This document shows positions 24,671 to 34,722 of a stretch of 64,000 nt of DNA, one piece after another. Position 1 is the stretch's first letter, and the number at the start of each line of letters is the position of its first letter. Below the pieces are notes generated by a model that worked only from the letters and a program-made list of their open reading frames with translations, was not told where the DNA came from and made no database searches. Source of the stretch: Poronia punctata (taxonomy: Eukaryota; Ascomycota; Sordariomycetes; Xylariales; Xylariaceae); contig MU401583.1 in the NCBI GenBank assembly GCA_022579005.1, forward strand, positions 44,800 to 108,799. Direction: 5' to 3'. Both the position numbers and the translations under genes were made by a program.

Positions 24671-27062
24671 TTACTTGCTACCCAACCGCGGCAATCTGAT
24701 CGGCAGAATCAACAACAGGCTCACCACCCCCACACCCAGACAAACGAGGAACGTGGCTCGACACGCAGCCTCGTAGCTCATTATGACCTGGTCTTTGGCC
24801 ATGCCGTCCGGTAACTCGGCAATGGCCTTGATACTACTGCGGACACGCTCGACGAATTCGCGCTTCCACTCTTCGCCGCCGGCGTCGGCCGGCACGCTAA
24901 CGTAGGCGATCAGGTAATGTAGTAAGGCGTTCTGGAAGACGAGGCTGGAGCAGGCGACGCCGAGGACGCTTCCGAGGGCGCGCCAGAGCTGCAGGGTGCT
25001 GGTGACGACGGCCTGCTCGCTGCGGGACGAGGCGGCTAGGACGGCCAGAAAGGTGCCCGGGAATTGGAACCCCTGGCCAAAGGCGGCGGGCGCCAGACAC
25101 ACGAGGTAGACCCATGTGGGCCAGCCGCGGCTCATGACCGATAGCAGCACACCCCCCACCACGTAGCAAGCCGTACCGCTGAGGAGCGGCCACTTTAGCC
25201 GTTTTGTCCGTGAAATCAGGATCCCCGTTAGGGCCCCAACCACTGAGGACACTCCCACGGGCACGAGAAGGTATAGGCCAGATTGCGTCGCCGACTTGAG
25301 GAGCACGGCTTGGAAGAAAAGAGGCCTGAGTACACGGCGCCTGGTGAGCTTGATCCATCGCACGGGCAAAAGGATGCGGCGAGAAGACGAAAAGAGAGCC
25401 AGCAGCGGTGGTCACAGAATTAGGGCTGGGAACACTCACGAGTTAAATAATATGGCGTTTACTAGAAAGGAGGCGAGAGCATTCGAAAATATGATGTTGG
25501 CGCGTGGCGTGCTGTGCAGTAGGGCGAGGGGCATGATGGGCCGCTCAGCACGGCTCTCCACGTAGAGACACGCAGGGAAGCACACGCCGAATACAACGAG
25601 AGAAGAAATGATGAGTGGATGAGACCCTAAGTATCCGTTGGTCAACCTTTGCTCTTCATAGCATTTCAGTCCCCAGCCCCCCCCTAGTATTGGTACCGCC
25701 TTCTCAACAATAGGGGAAAGCGTGTAGCTGGACAGGTGGCGGCTTTTTAATATTGAGGGAAGTGGTCACTTACATGGTAGGACGTTACCGCCAAGATTCT
25801 TCGACGCGGGTTAGCCTCTCGGTCAATAAATAGAAATGCCCATCTGTCGCAACAAATATCAAAGGGGATGGTATGCCGACTCACTAGTCCCAATATTAAA
25901 AATGTGACAGACGTGGTCAGGAGCACCGACCCCTTAATGTCAAACCCGCGCAAAGCTTGCATGAGCGTCTGGCCCCTTCCGCTCTGCAAGCCCAAATCGT
26001 CGGGCATGCTGAAGTATGCGGTGATGAGACACAGGGCCAGTGGGAAAAGCTGGATACCGAACTCCCAACGCCAACCCAACGTATCAGCCATTATGCCCCC
26101 GAAGGCGGCACCCGATGCCGCCGCCACGCCGTAAACGATATTGATACAACTCTGATATGGACCTCGACGCCTGGAATCACTATGATTAACCGGGAAGTTC
26201 ATCGCGCGATCCCATATTTTTAAGTGGTTATCATCCCGGACGCAATCTACTAGCGAGATGCTCAAGTTGTAGAATACATGTTATGAAGGCATCTGTTGGA
26301 GAAGCAGAGCGAAAAAGGAAACAACACATACTCAATAGGCATACAGTCGCTGATAGAGATAGCGCCCAGAGTCATCATCCCCCCGGCACCGAGTCCGCAA
26401 ACGGCACGAGCAGCGATGAAGCTCGTCATGGACTGTGCAAGAGCGCACCACGCAGTAGCAGCCGCAAAGATACACATGGTCGTAAGGTAAAGCGGCTTGC
26501 GCCCCACGGTGTCGGACAGACGGCCGACGAGGGGCTGAAAGGCCGTCGACGTCAGCAAGAAAGACGTAGTGAGCCAGGACGCCTTGTTGGACGCGTTGAA
26601 GTAAGATGTGATGGCCGGGTGCGAAGATGCCATGATGGTGCCGTCGAAATTGGCGATGAAGTACGTTAGCATGATGCCGGCGAAAGTAATGCGAAACTGC
26701 CGTGGGTGCGTGTCGATGAGGAAGCTCGCCGGTTCGCCATCATGGTCGCAACTTCCGTTGCCATCGCCGCTAGCCCCACTGGCAGGGGAACGGTGATTGG
26801 CTTCTAGATCGGCGTTGTCTCTTTCGTCGTCGGATATGGGCTCCGGAGGCATCGGCTTCAGCGGCCCCGGTACAAGCGATGCCGGAGTCTCGCACGTCCA
26901 TGACGGGTTGTGTGCGAGAAGTGAATCTCGCTCTGTCTCACTCTCATCTGTGTTCGTTTCGTCTCCGGCCCGTTGTTCGGGCCGTAAGAGCGGTGTATGT
27001 TCATTATGTTCCCGGTCGCCGGCGTTCACCACGCGACCGGGCTTTTGCCGATTGGGAGACAT
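24671..27062 (-). CDS. MFS transporter, 14-span DHA2/VBA-like
   Basis: Major facilitator drug/H+ antiporter-2 type, in the plasma or vacuolar membrane; relatives export toxic compounds or move basic amino acids into the vacuole. Five exons, 27062-26332, 26170-25885, 25798-25774, 25626-25440 and 25325-24671, give 627 residues. A long acidic hydrophilic N-terminus (about 120 residues) with NEHTPLLRP, a dileucine-like vacuolar sorting signal, precedes the first span (ITFAGIMLTYFIANFDGTIMASS). The MFS motif GRLSDTVGRKPLY and the antiporter motif C region GVAAASGAAFGGIMAD are present; WRWEFGIQLFPLAL follows. Exon 3 is only 25 nt (NLGGNVLP). The N-terminal sorting motif favours a vacuolar VBA-like role, but the substrate cannot be read from the sequence. 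Confidence 0.88.
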
Positions 27063-28099
27063 CGCAACGATCTTCTGTGTAAGGCTGGATAGGCAATGAT
27101 GGTAGAAGCGTTATGAAATGTGTGCTCCGATCTATCCGTCGGGAATGCTTATATAGCCTTAAGTCAAACTAGAGTGACTTTTTCCCCCCGGAAGATCTGC
27201 AGACGCGGTGAGGCGACTTAAGTAGCCTGTAGGCAGGTACCGTACCCACGAAGGTAGCCAAGATTCCCAAGAGTTGCCTTGGCATGTCATGAGATCTCGG
27301 AACCGTATCCGGACATTGGGATGCCGGCTAGTCACTAACAATTTGATGTTAGTCGTATTTTCTCATAAGGCTCGGAATGAGCTAAGGGATGGGTTTCCTC
27401 ACTTTCTCATGTTTAGATGCTTGGGCCCATAGCAATTCGGATGCTGAGAGGGAGGCACAGCCTTGCTCCCTGCCTATGTAGGTTAGGTGATATGCATAAA
27501 ACTGCACATACATGCCCACGTACTTGCCCTACCAAACTAGGTATCTAATCTAGGTACTGCGCCCCACCGGTTGTAACCTACCTGGTTACATGTAGGTAGA
27601 CTCGATGTTCCCTCAAGCGTTATACGGCTAATACGCGTGTGTATCATACCAACTGCAGGCATCCAGTCTACTTCTTGTTGGTTCGTTTTACCTGTACCTA
27701 TTTCAGACCTCTGAATAACTACGTGTAGCTCTGGGGCCGCATCCGAGCGAGAGAAAAAAGCATCAAAGCAACCTAAACTAGTATAGGGAGCAAAGTCACG
27801 GAATAGCCAGCAACACATGCAAAATCTGCCACGTCTATGCCTTGCCGTAGCATAAACACGAGCAAAATAAAGTGAATAGTGCTCCAGCAGTGTTTTGTAA
27901 ATTGTAGTCATTTATTGGTCAATCACAAGCCTACCTAGTTACAAACAAGCCTCATGTGCGAGGATTGCGAGAGTCACGTGGCTCGTCATCCATTTTTGTC
28001 ATTTCTCCCGCCTCGAAAAACATTGACGAAAGATGCAAGATGCAAGGTGTGAGGGTATTCAACGCATCATACAGAATATTACATTCCAGCGACTATTTA
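27063..28099. other. intergenic
   Basis: About 1 kb between hexokinase-like 3' end and MFS 5' end (same strand). It has repeated TAGGTA/TACCTA motifs around 27230-27600. A 124-codon minus-strand frame at 27537-27911 has no family resemblance. Confidence 0.5.
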
Positions 28100-29879
28100 T
28101 CAGGAATCCTGTAGCACATCTCGTTTTACCTCTCGGGACTCGGTTTGGGCGGCACCACAAAGAACCCCAGCACCCGTAATCCCTCCGTCGTGACAGGGGC
28201 TGAGCACAACTCCGATAGGTGCCTGCTCTCCGAATTCTGCCTCGACAATCGAGTCTAGGAATGATTGGCAATGCGAAAGATAGTCCTGGAAATGCACAAT
28301 GCAGCCCCCTGTGAATCCCACCACTAAATTCATCTTCGAACTTCCATTATTTGCCCGTTCTTGTACGCGACTTTGCAGTGATTGTGAAAGAGGGATATCA
28401 TCGGCGCAAGCCAACAGCCCTACAATAGCAGCAGCTACAAGACCAGAGGCCCTGACCTCGATGGATTTAGCAATGTAGAATAAAGCCGTGGCGCTTTCTT
28501 TCGTCCATCTTATCGGTTGTTGAGCCGTGGCCGCCGGGAATTCCCCCTCAAGCATCCTTACCAAGGTGGATGAGTCTGGTGCCTGATAGTGGCTGAGAAA
28601 AGTGGTTGTGAGCCCAAATCGATGCAGCAGCTGCACAGGCATCTCCTCCTTCGATATGGCCAAGTGCGTCTCCAGGTAGTCCACAAACATGAGACGTGCG
28701 AGCTCGCCCAGGTATCTGCCTGCTGTCATATACTCAAGTGGTTGAAATCCAGGAACTTCTCCCTCCTCATCGAGTCGCGTGTCCCATTTGGAAATCAAAC
28801 CGAGCTTCCGGAGCGGCGGTGCAGAGCCATTTATGCTCCACTCTGTGTTAACCGCGACTTTAACGTCCTCGGCATCGTCTTCCGCTCCGATTGCTATCTT
28901 GCTAGGTAACTTTGTGGGGTTGAGCCTGCTCTGCCTCAGGGGAATAGTTGCATTGGTGCCCGTACCGCAAATAAGGCTCATCGCCGCCTTTCGATTGTGG
29001 TCTTCTTGGTATTGGTATATGAACGAAACCAGCGTGGCGACTGCGTCGTTGAGGATTGCCGTGACTTTAACTTGGGGAATGTCGGGAGTTCTTGATTTAT
29101 CGTACCCGTTCACCAGAAGGGAGCCCAGGTCGAGGTGTGAGGTGATGGCAAAACCTTTCCCCATAGCCATGATGGTGGCATTTGACAGGGACTCCTGCAC
29201 GACTGGAAAACTAAAGGTAACGCCCATCGGGAGTTCCGTATTTCTATCCAAGCCCAGAACATCGACCCCTTCTCTTACTACCTGAGCAATACAACTCCCG
29301 ATCCAGGAGAATAAGGAGTCGGAGTTCTCATTCTTGAGATGTTCTTGGATTGGCCAGGACTTTTCCAAGGCCAGTCGGATGTTAGAGGACATTTGGGGTT
29401 CAACATGGGTTCCATTGTTAGTCACGGCGTTTTCACTACCCATAAGTTCGACAAATCCCACTCTTAGATTCGTACCCCCACTGCTAAATGTTAGCTGATG
29501 GCATCGATTCAGACGCACTTGGTGGGCAGGCCATACATGTCTATAGCAAGATGTCTGCCCGAAAGTTAGCAATCAAGATCCAAGTCATAAATCAGGCGCA
29601 ATAAATGATTAAGTGGGCCGGGGAGAAAGTGAGAGGACATGGCACATACCGTCCTTTCTCGCTTCCCCTAGTCGGGCGTAGGATAGATTCCGATATAGGA
29701 GTTGGCAGGAACTGAGTGGGAGACTCGGCGGCCAGCACTCGAAAGGTGTGAAACAACTCATGCGCCAGCCGGTGGGCTTTTCCAACATCGATATGAAGGG
29801 GCTTGAGGAACTGCTCTAAATCAGACGTCATAGGAGTCAAGTCCGGATCTTGGCCGGAGCCTTGATCAGGGTCTATCAT
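28100..29879 (-). CDS. atypical hexokinase-family sugar kinase
   Basis: Hexokinase superfamily protein, probably cytosolic, predicted to phosphorylate a hexose or N-acetylglucosamine, or to have a regulatory role as some fungal atypical hexokinases do. Three exons, 29879-29650, 29554-29537 (18 nt) and 29480-28100, give 542 residues. ATP phosphate loop: AIDIGGTNLRVG (about 80-91). Sugar-binding FSFPVVQESLSNATIMAMGKGF replaces the usual SFP...WTKGF, so Trp-Thr is lost. The catalytic Asp is kept in LNDAVATL (Asp about 228). GTGTNA (255-260) replaces GTGCNA. TEWSINGS replaces the EWGAF motif. The C-terminal adenosine motif region reads GFTGGCIVHF and HDGGITGAGVL. Retained catalytic Asp and glycine loops suggest activity; the altered sugar loop suggests a substrate other than glucose. 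N-acetylglucosamine kinase is my preferred alternative, unproven. Confidence 0.82.
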
Positions 29880-31634
29880 GGTGATGGCTCTGAATAGGTG
29901 CGTCGTTTTGATACTTCGTTATTTGCTACTAGTTTGCCATGCGATGCGAGAACCGCGACTTTTAAAATCGATGACCGGAAACGGATAACGAAAAAAAGAA
30001 TATCAAGTAGTCGTCACAGCGAGCCAGTAAACTTGGCTAATTCACCCAAGGTGGTGATTGACCTTCTCCTTTCACTTATAAACACTGCTGGGTTTATCGG
30101 CAATAAGTATTCGGCAAAGTATTACCAAATCCAAGGATGTTGTCGGCGCTGCCATAGGCACTAATCGGTCGTCAGGAGTCAGTAAGTTTAGACCTATCAG
30201 GTGTTGGTCAGTCATTTGCCGAGAGAAAGTCCGCAAGGTATATATAATATCTAGGAATTGCTTGCTACCTCGTAGATAGGAGGTATGTCGTAGGGTGTTG
30301 TAGGAAGAGAATTGCCGTGTTTGGAACGTTGCAATTGCAGGGAAGATGGCGCCAGACATGGACAAACGTGGAGAACGTATCACCATGTCAAAAATATGTA
30401 AGCCATAGAAGAGCCGGCATGGTGTTGTCCAGGTACGAAGAAACTGTAGGAGGCCCCATTCCTTATGATATGCCAGTCTCGAAAACAATTACTTGTTCGT
30501 ACCTGGCAAACGGTTTCAACGTTCCTCTGCTGGTACCAGGGGCCAGCCTAGGTTACCAGGTAATGTACCGAGTCCAAAGAGATGAAATTCACTTACGTCG
30601 GATTTGATCGGTATAGCACCCCCAGGACCAATAGCCAGCCCGTACTTGATTGTAAAAGTTAAACATGAAACCCATCTGAAGTAAATATGTACGATATAGA
30701 GGACGCATACCAAAATAGCAGAACGCTCCAATACCTGCATCGACATGAATGAGTGGGGTCACTGGGTGCTTGCTACACTACATATTAGCGGATGGAATCA
30801 CCCCAAGTACTGTATCTTCGCAAAGCAAGTAACGTGTGACTCAGGTACCCTAGATTAACCTACATGGTATTTTGGACGTACAGTGACTGCCCAATAAGGG
30901 TATTCCCGTTGAGAAAACTGTACATGTGACGGCCTAAATATCAGAAGGGCACGAATCACGTTTACAGATGGCCATTTGTACGCGGGGTGAACATTCATAC
31001 CAAGGTGCCATGCGATACCCTGTCTACATTTGTATAATGGACATGCCTGTACGCAACCCGGTTTGCGCAGCAAGTAGTCCGTGGGGTAGGAGTGTACATG
31101 GGGCCTTAAGGCATTTTACACCAATGTATCTAATCTACCTACCTTCCAGACCATACTACCTACTATCCTGCACTCAAGTGCTTCGGCAAATATCTAGGTT
31201 ATATACGTGTAGGTTACATCCTGCCTGTGCGTGTAATAGAGCTTTCAACCCTTCAGTTTTCAACACGATAATTCATCTCCTATAGGTCGGCTTCGACTGC
31301 AGTCAGAGGTGCCACTAGTGCACTGACGATATGTACTGTGTGAGGTACATGTACCTGAGGTGGCGCCCCTGACGGCATGAGATACTACCGGGCTACCCCA
31401 ACAAGCTACAAACAGGTGTGTCATTTGCTACATCCCTAGCAAGGTTATTAGACTTGGCTACCCGCCATTCCTAGGTAGCACAGCTGGGGAACTATGTACG
31501 TATCTAGATACCCAATCTCCATCGTCATTTCAGGATTGCACATCAATGCTTCAGGTCCTGCAACTCTCGACTATACCGGGTCAATAACTCTATCCTCAAC
31601 ATCATCCTATCACTTGCAGATGATCTGACCAAAG
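29880..31634. other. intergenic, divergent promoters
   Basis: 1.75 kb between the hexokinase-like gene (-) and the GILT gene (+). Frames of up to about 138 codons (30072-30488, minus) lack coding character. The segment 31090-31230 is rich in TACCTA motifs. Nothing else seen. Confidence 0.5.
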
Positions 31635-32629
31635 ATGACGGCCAAAAACACCCTCCCCCTTTCCCTCGGTAAGTGGAAATACCTCCCTTGCTGGCCATTA
31701 CCGCATATCACAGCTTGTCGAAATCGTTCCCTGGCCATCGGGACATTGATTATATCCGATGGTGATAGCATATACTGACTTTGTGCTAGTGGAGGAAAAA
31801 CAGGCAATACTTGTTCGAAATCGCCGCCGGCATGGACATCTGTTGATGCTTATACTTGCCGCTTTTACTACATACACAGTCTACGTTTCTGGTTTATTTT
31901 CATCCTATACAAAGGTGCTCTTCCCGTCTCGAACCGAAGCTATTCCAACTACCGAATTCTCTCACGTCAGCGATGCCGATTCAAACGCCGCATCGACCAA
32001 ACCAGGAGGATTGGTTCCGCTGGAGGCGCACGTCATAAGCAAGTGTCCCGACACGAGAGACTGCCTCCGAGAGTTGCTTCTCCCAGCTATGATCCGGGTA
32101 TACGACAAGGTGGACTTCACTCTCACTTATATCGGCGTCACAACCGAGAACGACGGTGTCGAATGCAAGCACGGCCCCGGCGAGTGCATGGGCAACATCA
32201 TCGAGTTGTGTGCCCACCACCTCTACCCAGACCCTAAGATATGGCTTGGCTTTACCATGTGCCTAACAAAAGATTACCACTTGATTCCCCAGCGCGAACT
32301 AGTCGAGGATTGCGCACTAGAACACGCTGTCGATTTCGAAAAGATTAATGAATGCGCAACTAGAGACGATGGCGCTTTTGGCATGGCTATGTTACGTGAC
32401 AGTGTCGAGCGATCTGCGAGTGTACGTACCCGCATCCGGGAGACACCCGCCTAGAAAGAACGAGCGCTAACTGTTATTTGTGTTACAGCTGGGCATCAAG
32501 ACGAGCTGCACAGTCCGCTTGAACGACGAGACGTATTGCGTGCGCGATGATGGCGAATGGAAAGATTGCCCGACCGGAGCCTCAGTCAACGACTTGGTCA
32601 TTGCGGTAGAGAAGCTCTACCGCTCTTAA
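31635..32629 (+). CDS. GILT-family thiol reductase-like membrane protein
   Basis: Member of the gamma-interferon-inducible lysosomal thiol reductase (GILT) family, expected in the secretory or vacuolar lumen as a type II membrane protein. Exons 31635-31668, 31790-32421 and 32489-32629 give 268 residues. A basic cytosolic stretch (VRNRRRHGH) is followed by one hydrophobic span (about 29-49). The GILT signature CXHGX2ECX2NX4C is perfect: CKHGPGECMGNIIELC (C137, C144, C152). At the redox site, where animal GILT has CXXC, this protein has SKCPDTRDC, a C-X5-C spacing (C97, C103), so classical thioredoxin-like chemistry is uncertain. Conserved fungal blocks LYPDPKIWLGFTMCL, LVEDCALEHAVDF and CATRDDGAFGM follow. 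Its last 32 coding bases overlap the end of DcpS on the other strand. Confidence 0.88.
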
Positions 32630-33681
32630 GCGGCTCAAAAACATGCGACCAGAGATCCGATGCTTCGCCTACCGTATAACTTATCGAGATGCTGTCCATG
32701 CCTGTATCTTCGTCTCCTGCCATGCTCTCGAGCTGTTCGATCATACTATCCAGACCGACGGCCTTGCCCAGTGATTGTGTCGCGGTCGCCTCCAACATGA
32801 TGTGTACCACGTGGATGTGGAAATGGTAATATGTCGGGTGATAGTGACAGAACAACTTGAGTTGATCCTCTTCGATCTGTGGGTATGTCTCAACTGTCGC
32901 CTTCACCAGCTTAGTTCGCATATGCCGAAGCCAAGGAAGGTGCTTCTTCTTCAAGTCACGTAACGTCCATATGTCTCGCCGCTCGACAATTCCTAGCAGA
33001 TGCAACGCCTCGGTGGTCTTCCGGTCCCAATGCAAGTTGGGCAGTAGTAGGAAACCTTCGTCGCCATCCCGTCCTAGTGGGGTCCTGTATATCACATCCT
33101 CGACCTCGCGACGCCCCTCGATAATATTGTAGACCCAGTTAAGATGGCCCTGTTCGCGGCTCGCCTGCATCAGTGCCCTGACCTTGTCGTGGTATATCTC
33201 GGGTGTCTCGGTCACAAAGCGATACCCTTGTCGGCTGTGCTTTTTTACATGCTTTTCATTGCAGGGGCAAATTAAGTCTATCTTGAAGTCGGCAAACTGG
33301 TCTTTCTCGTCGTCCTGGAATATCGGGCCCCCGGAACCCATAAACCAGGAATAGATGTCATTGTTCCCCAGGTTGGTCAAGCTACGCAGATTAGTCGGTA
33401 GGGCGGATAGGTACTCGGGCGCATCGGGGAACGGTGCTCGCGCCAGAACCAGAAGGGCCGGTTGCGAATCTATATGGCCGAGGAGGGTGATGCGTCGTCC
33501 TGCTTCATCTATAATTCTCTTTTTTTTTAGTTGTTTTTGTTTACCCCATAATCATAGTAATTAACAACAAACATAGACTAGGTAGGATAGGTTACATCTT
33601 CTTACCTTGGTTCAGAATACGTTCGAATTGAAACTTTGGAATTAACTCCTCGGCACGTCTCTTGTTCTCGTCTGTTGCCAT
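32598..33681 (-). CDS. DcpS scavenger mRNA decapping enzyme
   Basis: HIT-family pyrophosphatase that hydrolyses the m7GpppN cap left after 3'-5' mRNA decay, releasing m7GMP (cytosol/nucleus). Two exons, 33681-33606 and 33508-32598 (97-bp intron), give 328 residues from MATDENKRRAEELIPKFQF. The N-terminal swapped domain leads to NDIYSWFMGS and DLICPCNEKHVKKHS, IYHDKVRALM, then cap-binding RTPLGRDGDEGFLLLPNLHWD. The catalytic HIT motif HYHPTYYHFHIHVVH contains HFHIH (about 254-258). Length and motif order match yeast Dcs1 and human DcpS. It converges on and overlaps the GILT gene by 32 bp, so the two transcripts must overlap further in their 3' ends. Confidence 0.93.
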
Positions 33682-34722
33682 TTCTACTTCTCTCTTTTTT
33701 TCTCCCTTTCGCTGCGGTCCCAGAACAAAAATTAGAAATGGCTTGCAATAGTTTCTTGATATTCACCCAGTCGAGTTTGTGTCATGTACTCGTACTCACG
33801 TAGGTATGTACGTTTGGAGGGGTACAAATGGACCCTTCCCCTCCTCTCCTCTCCTCTCCTGTTACACGCATTGGTACGCGCCAAATGTGACCCCACCTAC
33901 ACGTACATAGGTAAACGCAGGTACAAAGGGCAGAGCTCCTACCCGGGAGCGCTCTGCCCTACGTCTAGGTAGATGAATATCAGACTACCGTTCATTCAAG
34001 GTACATTGTCTATTTGACTTAGATTATATTCTCGTTTGTTATATACGTCGAGCTTGCTGGGAACCCGTTTTCCTTAATGTACTTTGCACAAAGAGCTGAT
34101 AACGCATTTCATGCGCAGATTCGTTTCAGCTATTAGTACATCCAACCTCTCTCAGCCTAGCTACAAGAAGCATCATCTTTTTGAAGACTTATGAAGAGAC
34201 TGCAAAGACTGAGCAAGCGCACGCCCTTTCTCACACATGCAGAGGTACAGGTATTGCAATGGGACTCAAAACAACTCGTCAAAAGTATTGCTCACCCATG
34301 TAGTAGATTAGATAGGTTCCTCTCCCTCCTATATTCGAACAAGTGCCACTCTCGTAGCTACCGTAGACAGGTCCTTCTGTCAACCACCTTCGCTGCCCGC
34401 TGATCGTACTTTTAAGACACGCCAATATGAGGGAAGCCGAACCGCCAAAACTTAGGCCAGACCAGAACACCAAGGCCAATAAAACGGGAAAACAAGTAAA
34501 AAAGCATTGGATGACAGGTAATCAGATTCAACGCCAAACTCTCAAAGTCGCGGGGGCGGACGGGGTATTCCTATGAAATCGAAGAAGAAAATAAAGCAGA
34601 ACCCCAAGTTCACGAGGAGGACTGCCAGAGAAAAAGGGAACGGAGAAAGAGGAACGTCGCGGTCGTATCGGTTATCATCATGTTTTTCCCTTTTTTCCCC
34701 TTTCCTTTTTGTGATAGTAACA
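33682..34722. other. intergenic
   Basis: About 1 kb upstream of DcpS and downstream of XlnR. It has a pentameric CTCCT run at 33838-33860 and a GC-rich imperfect palindrome at 33931-33958 (gcagagct...agcgctctgc). No coding frame of note. Confidence 0.5.
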
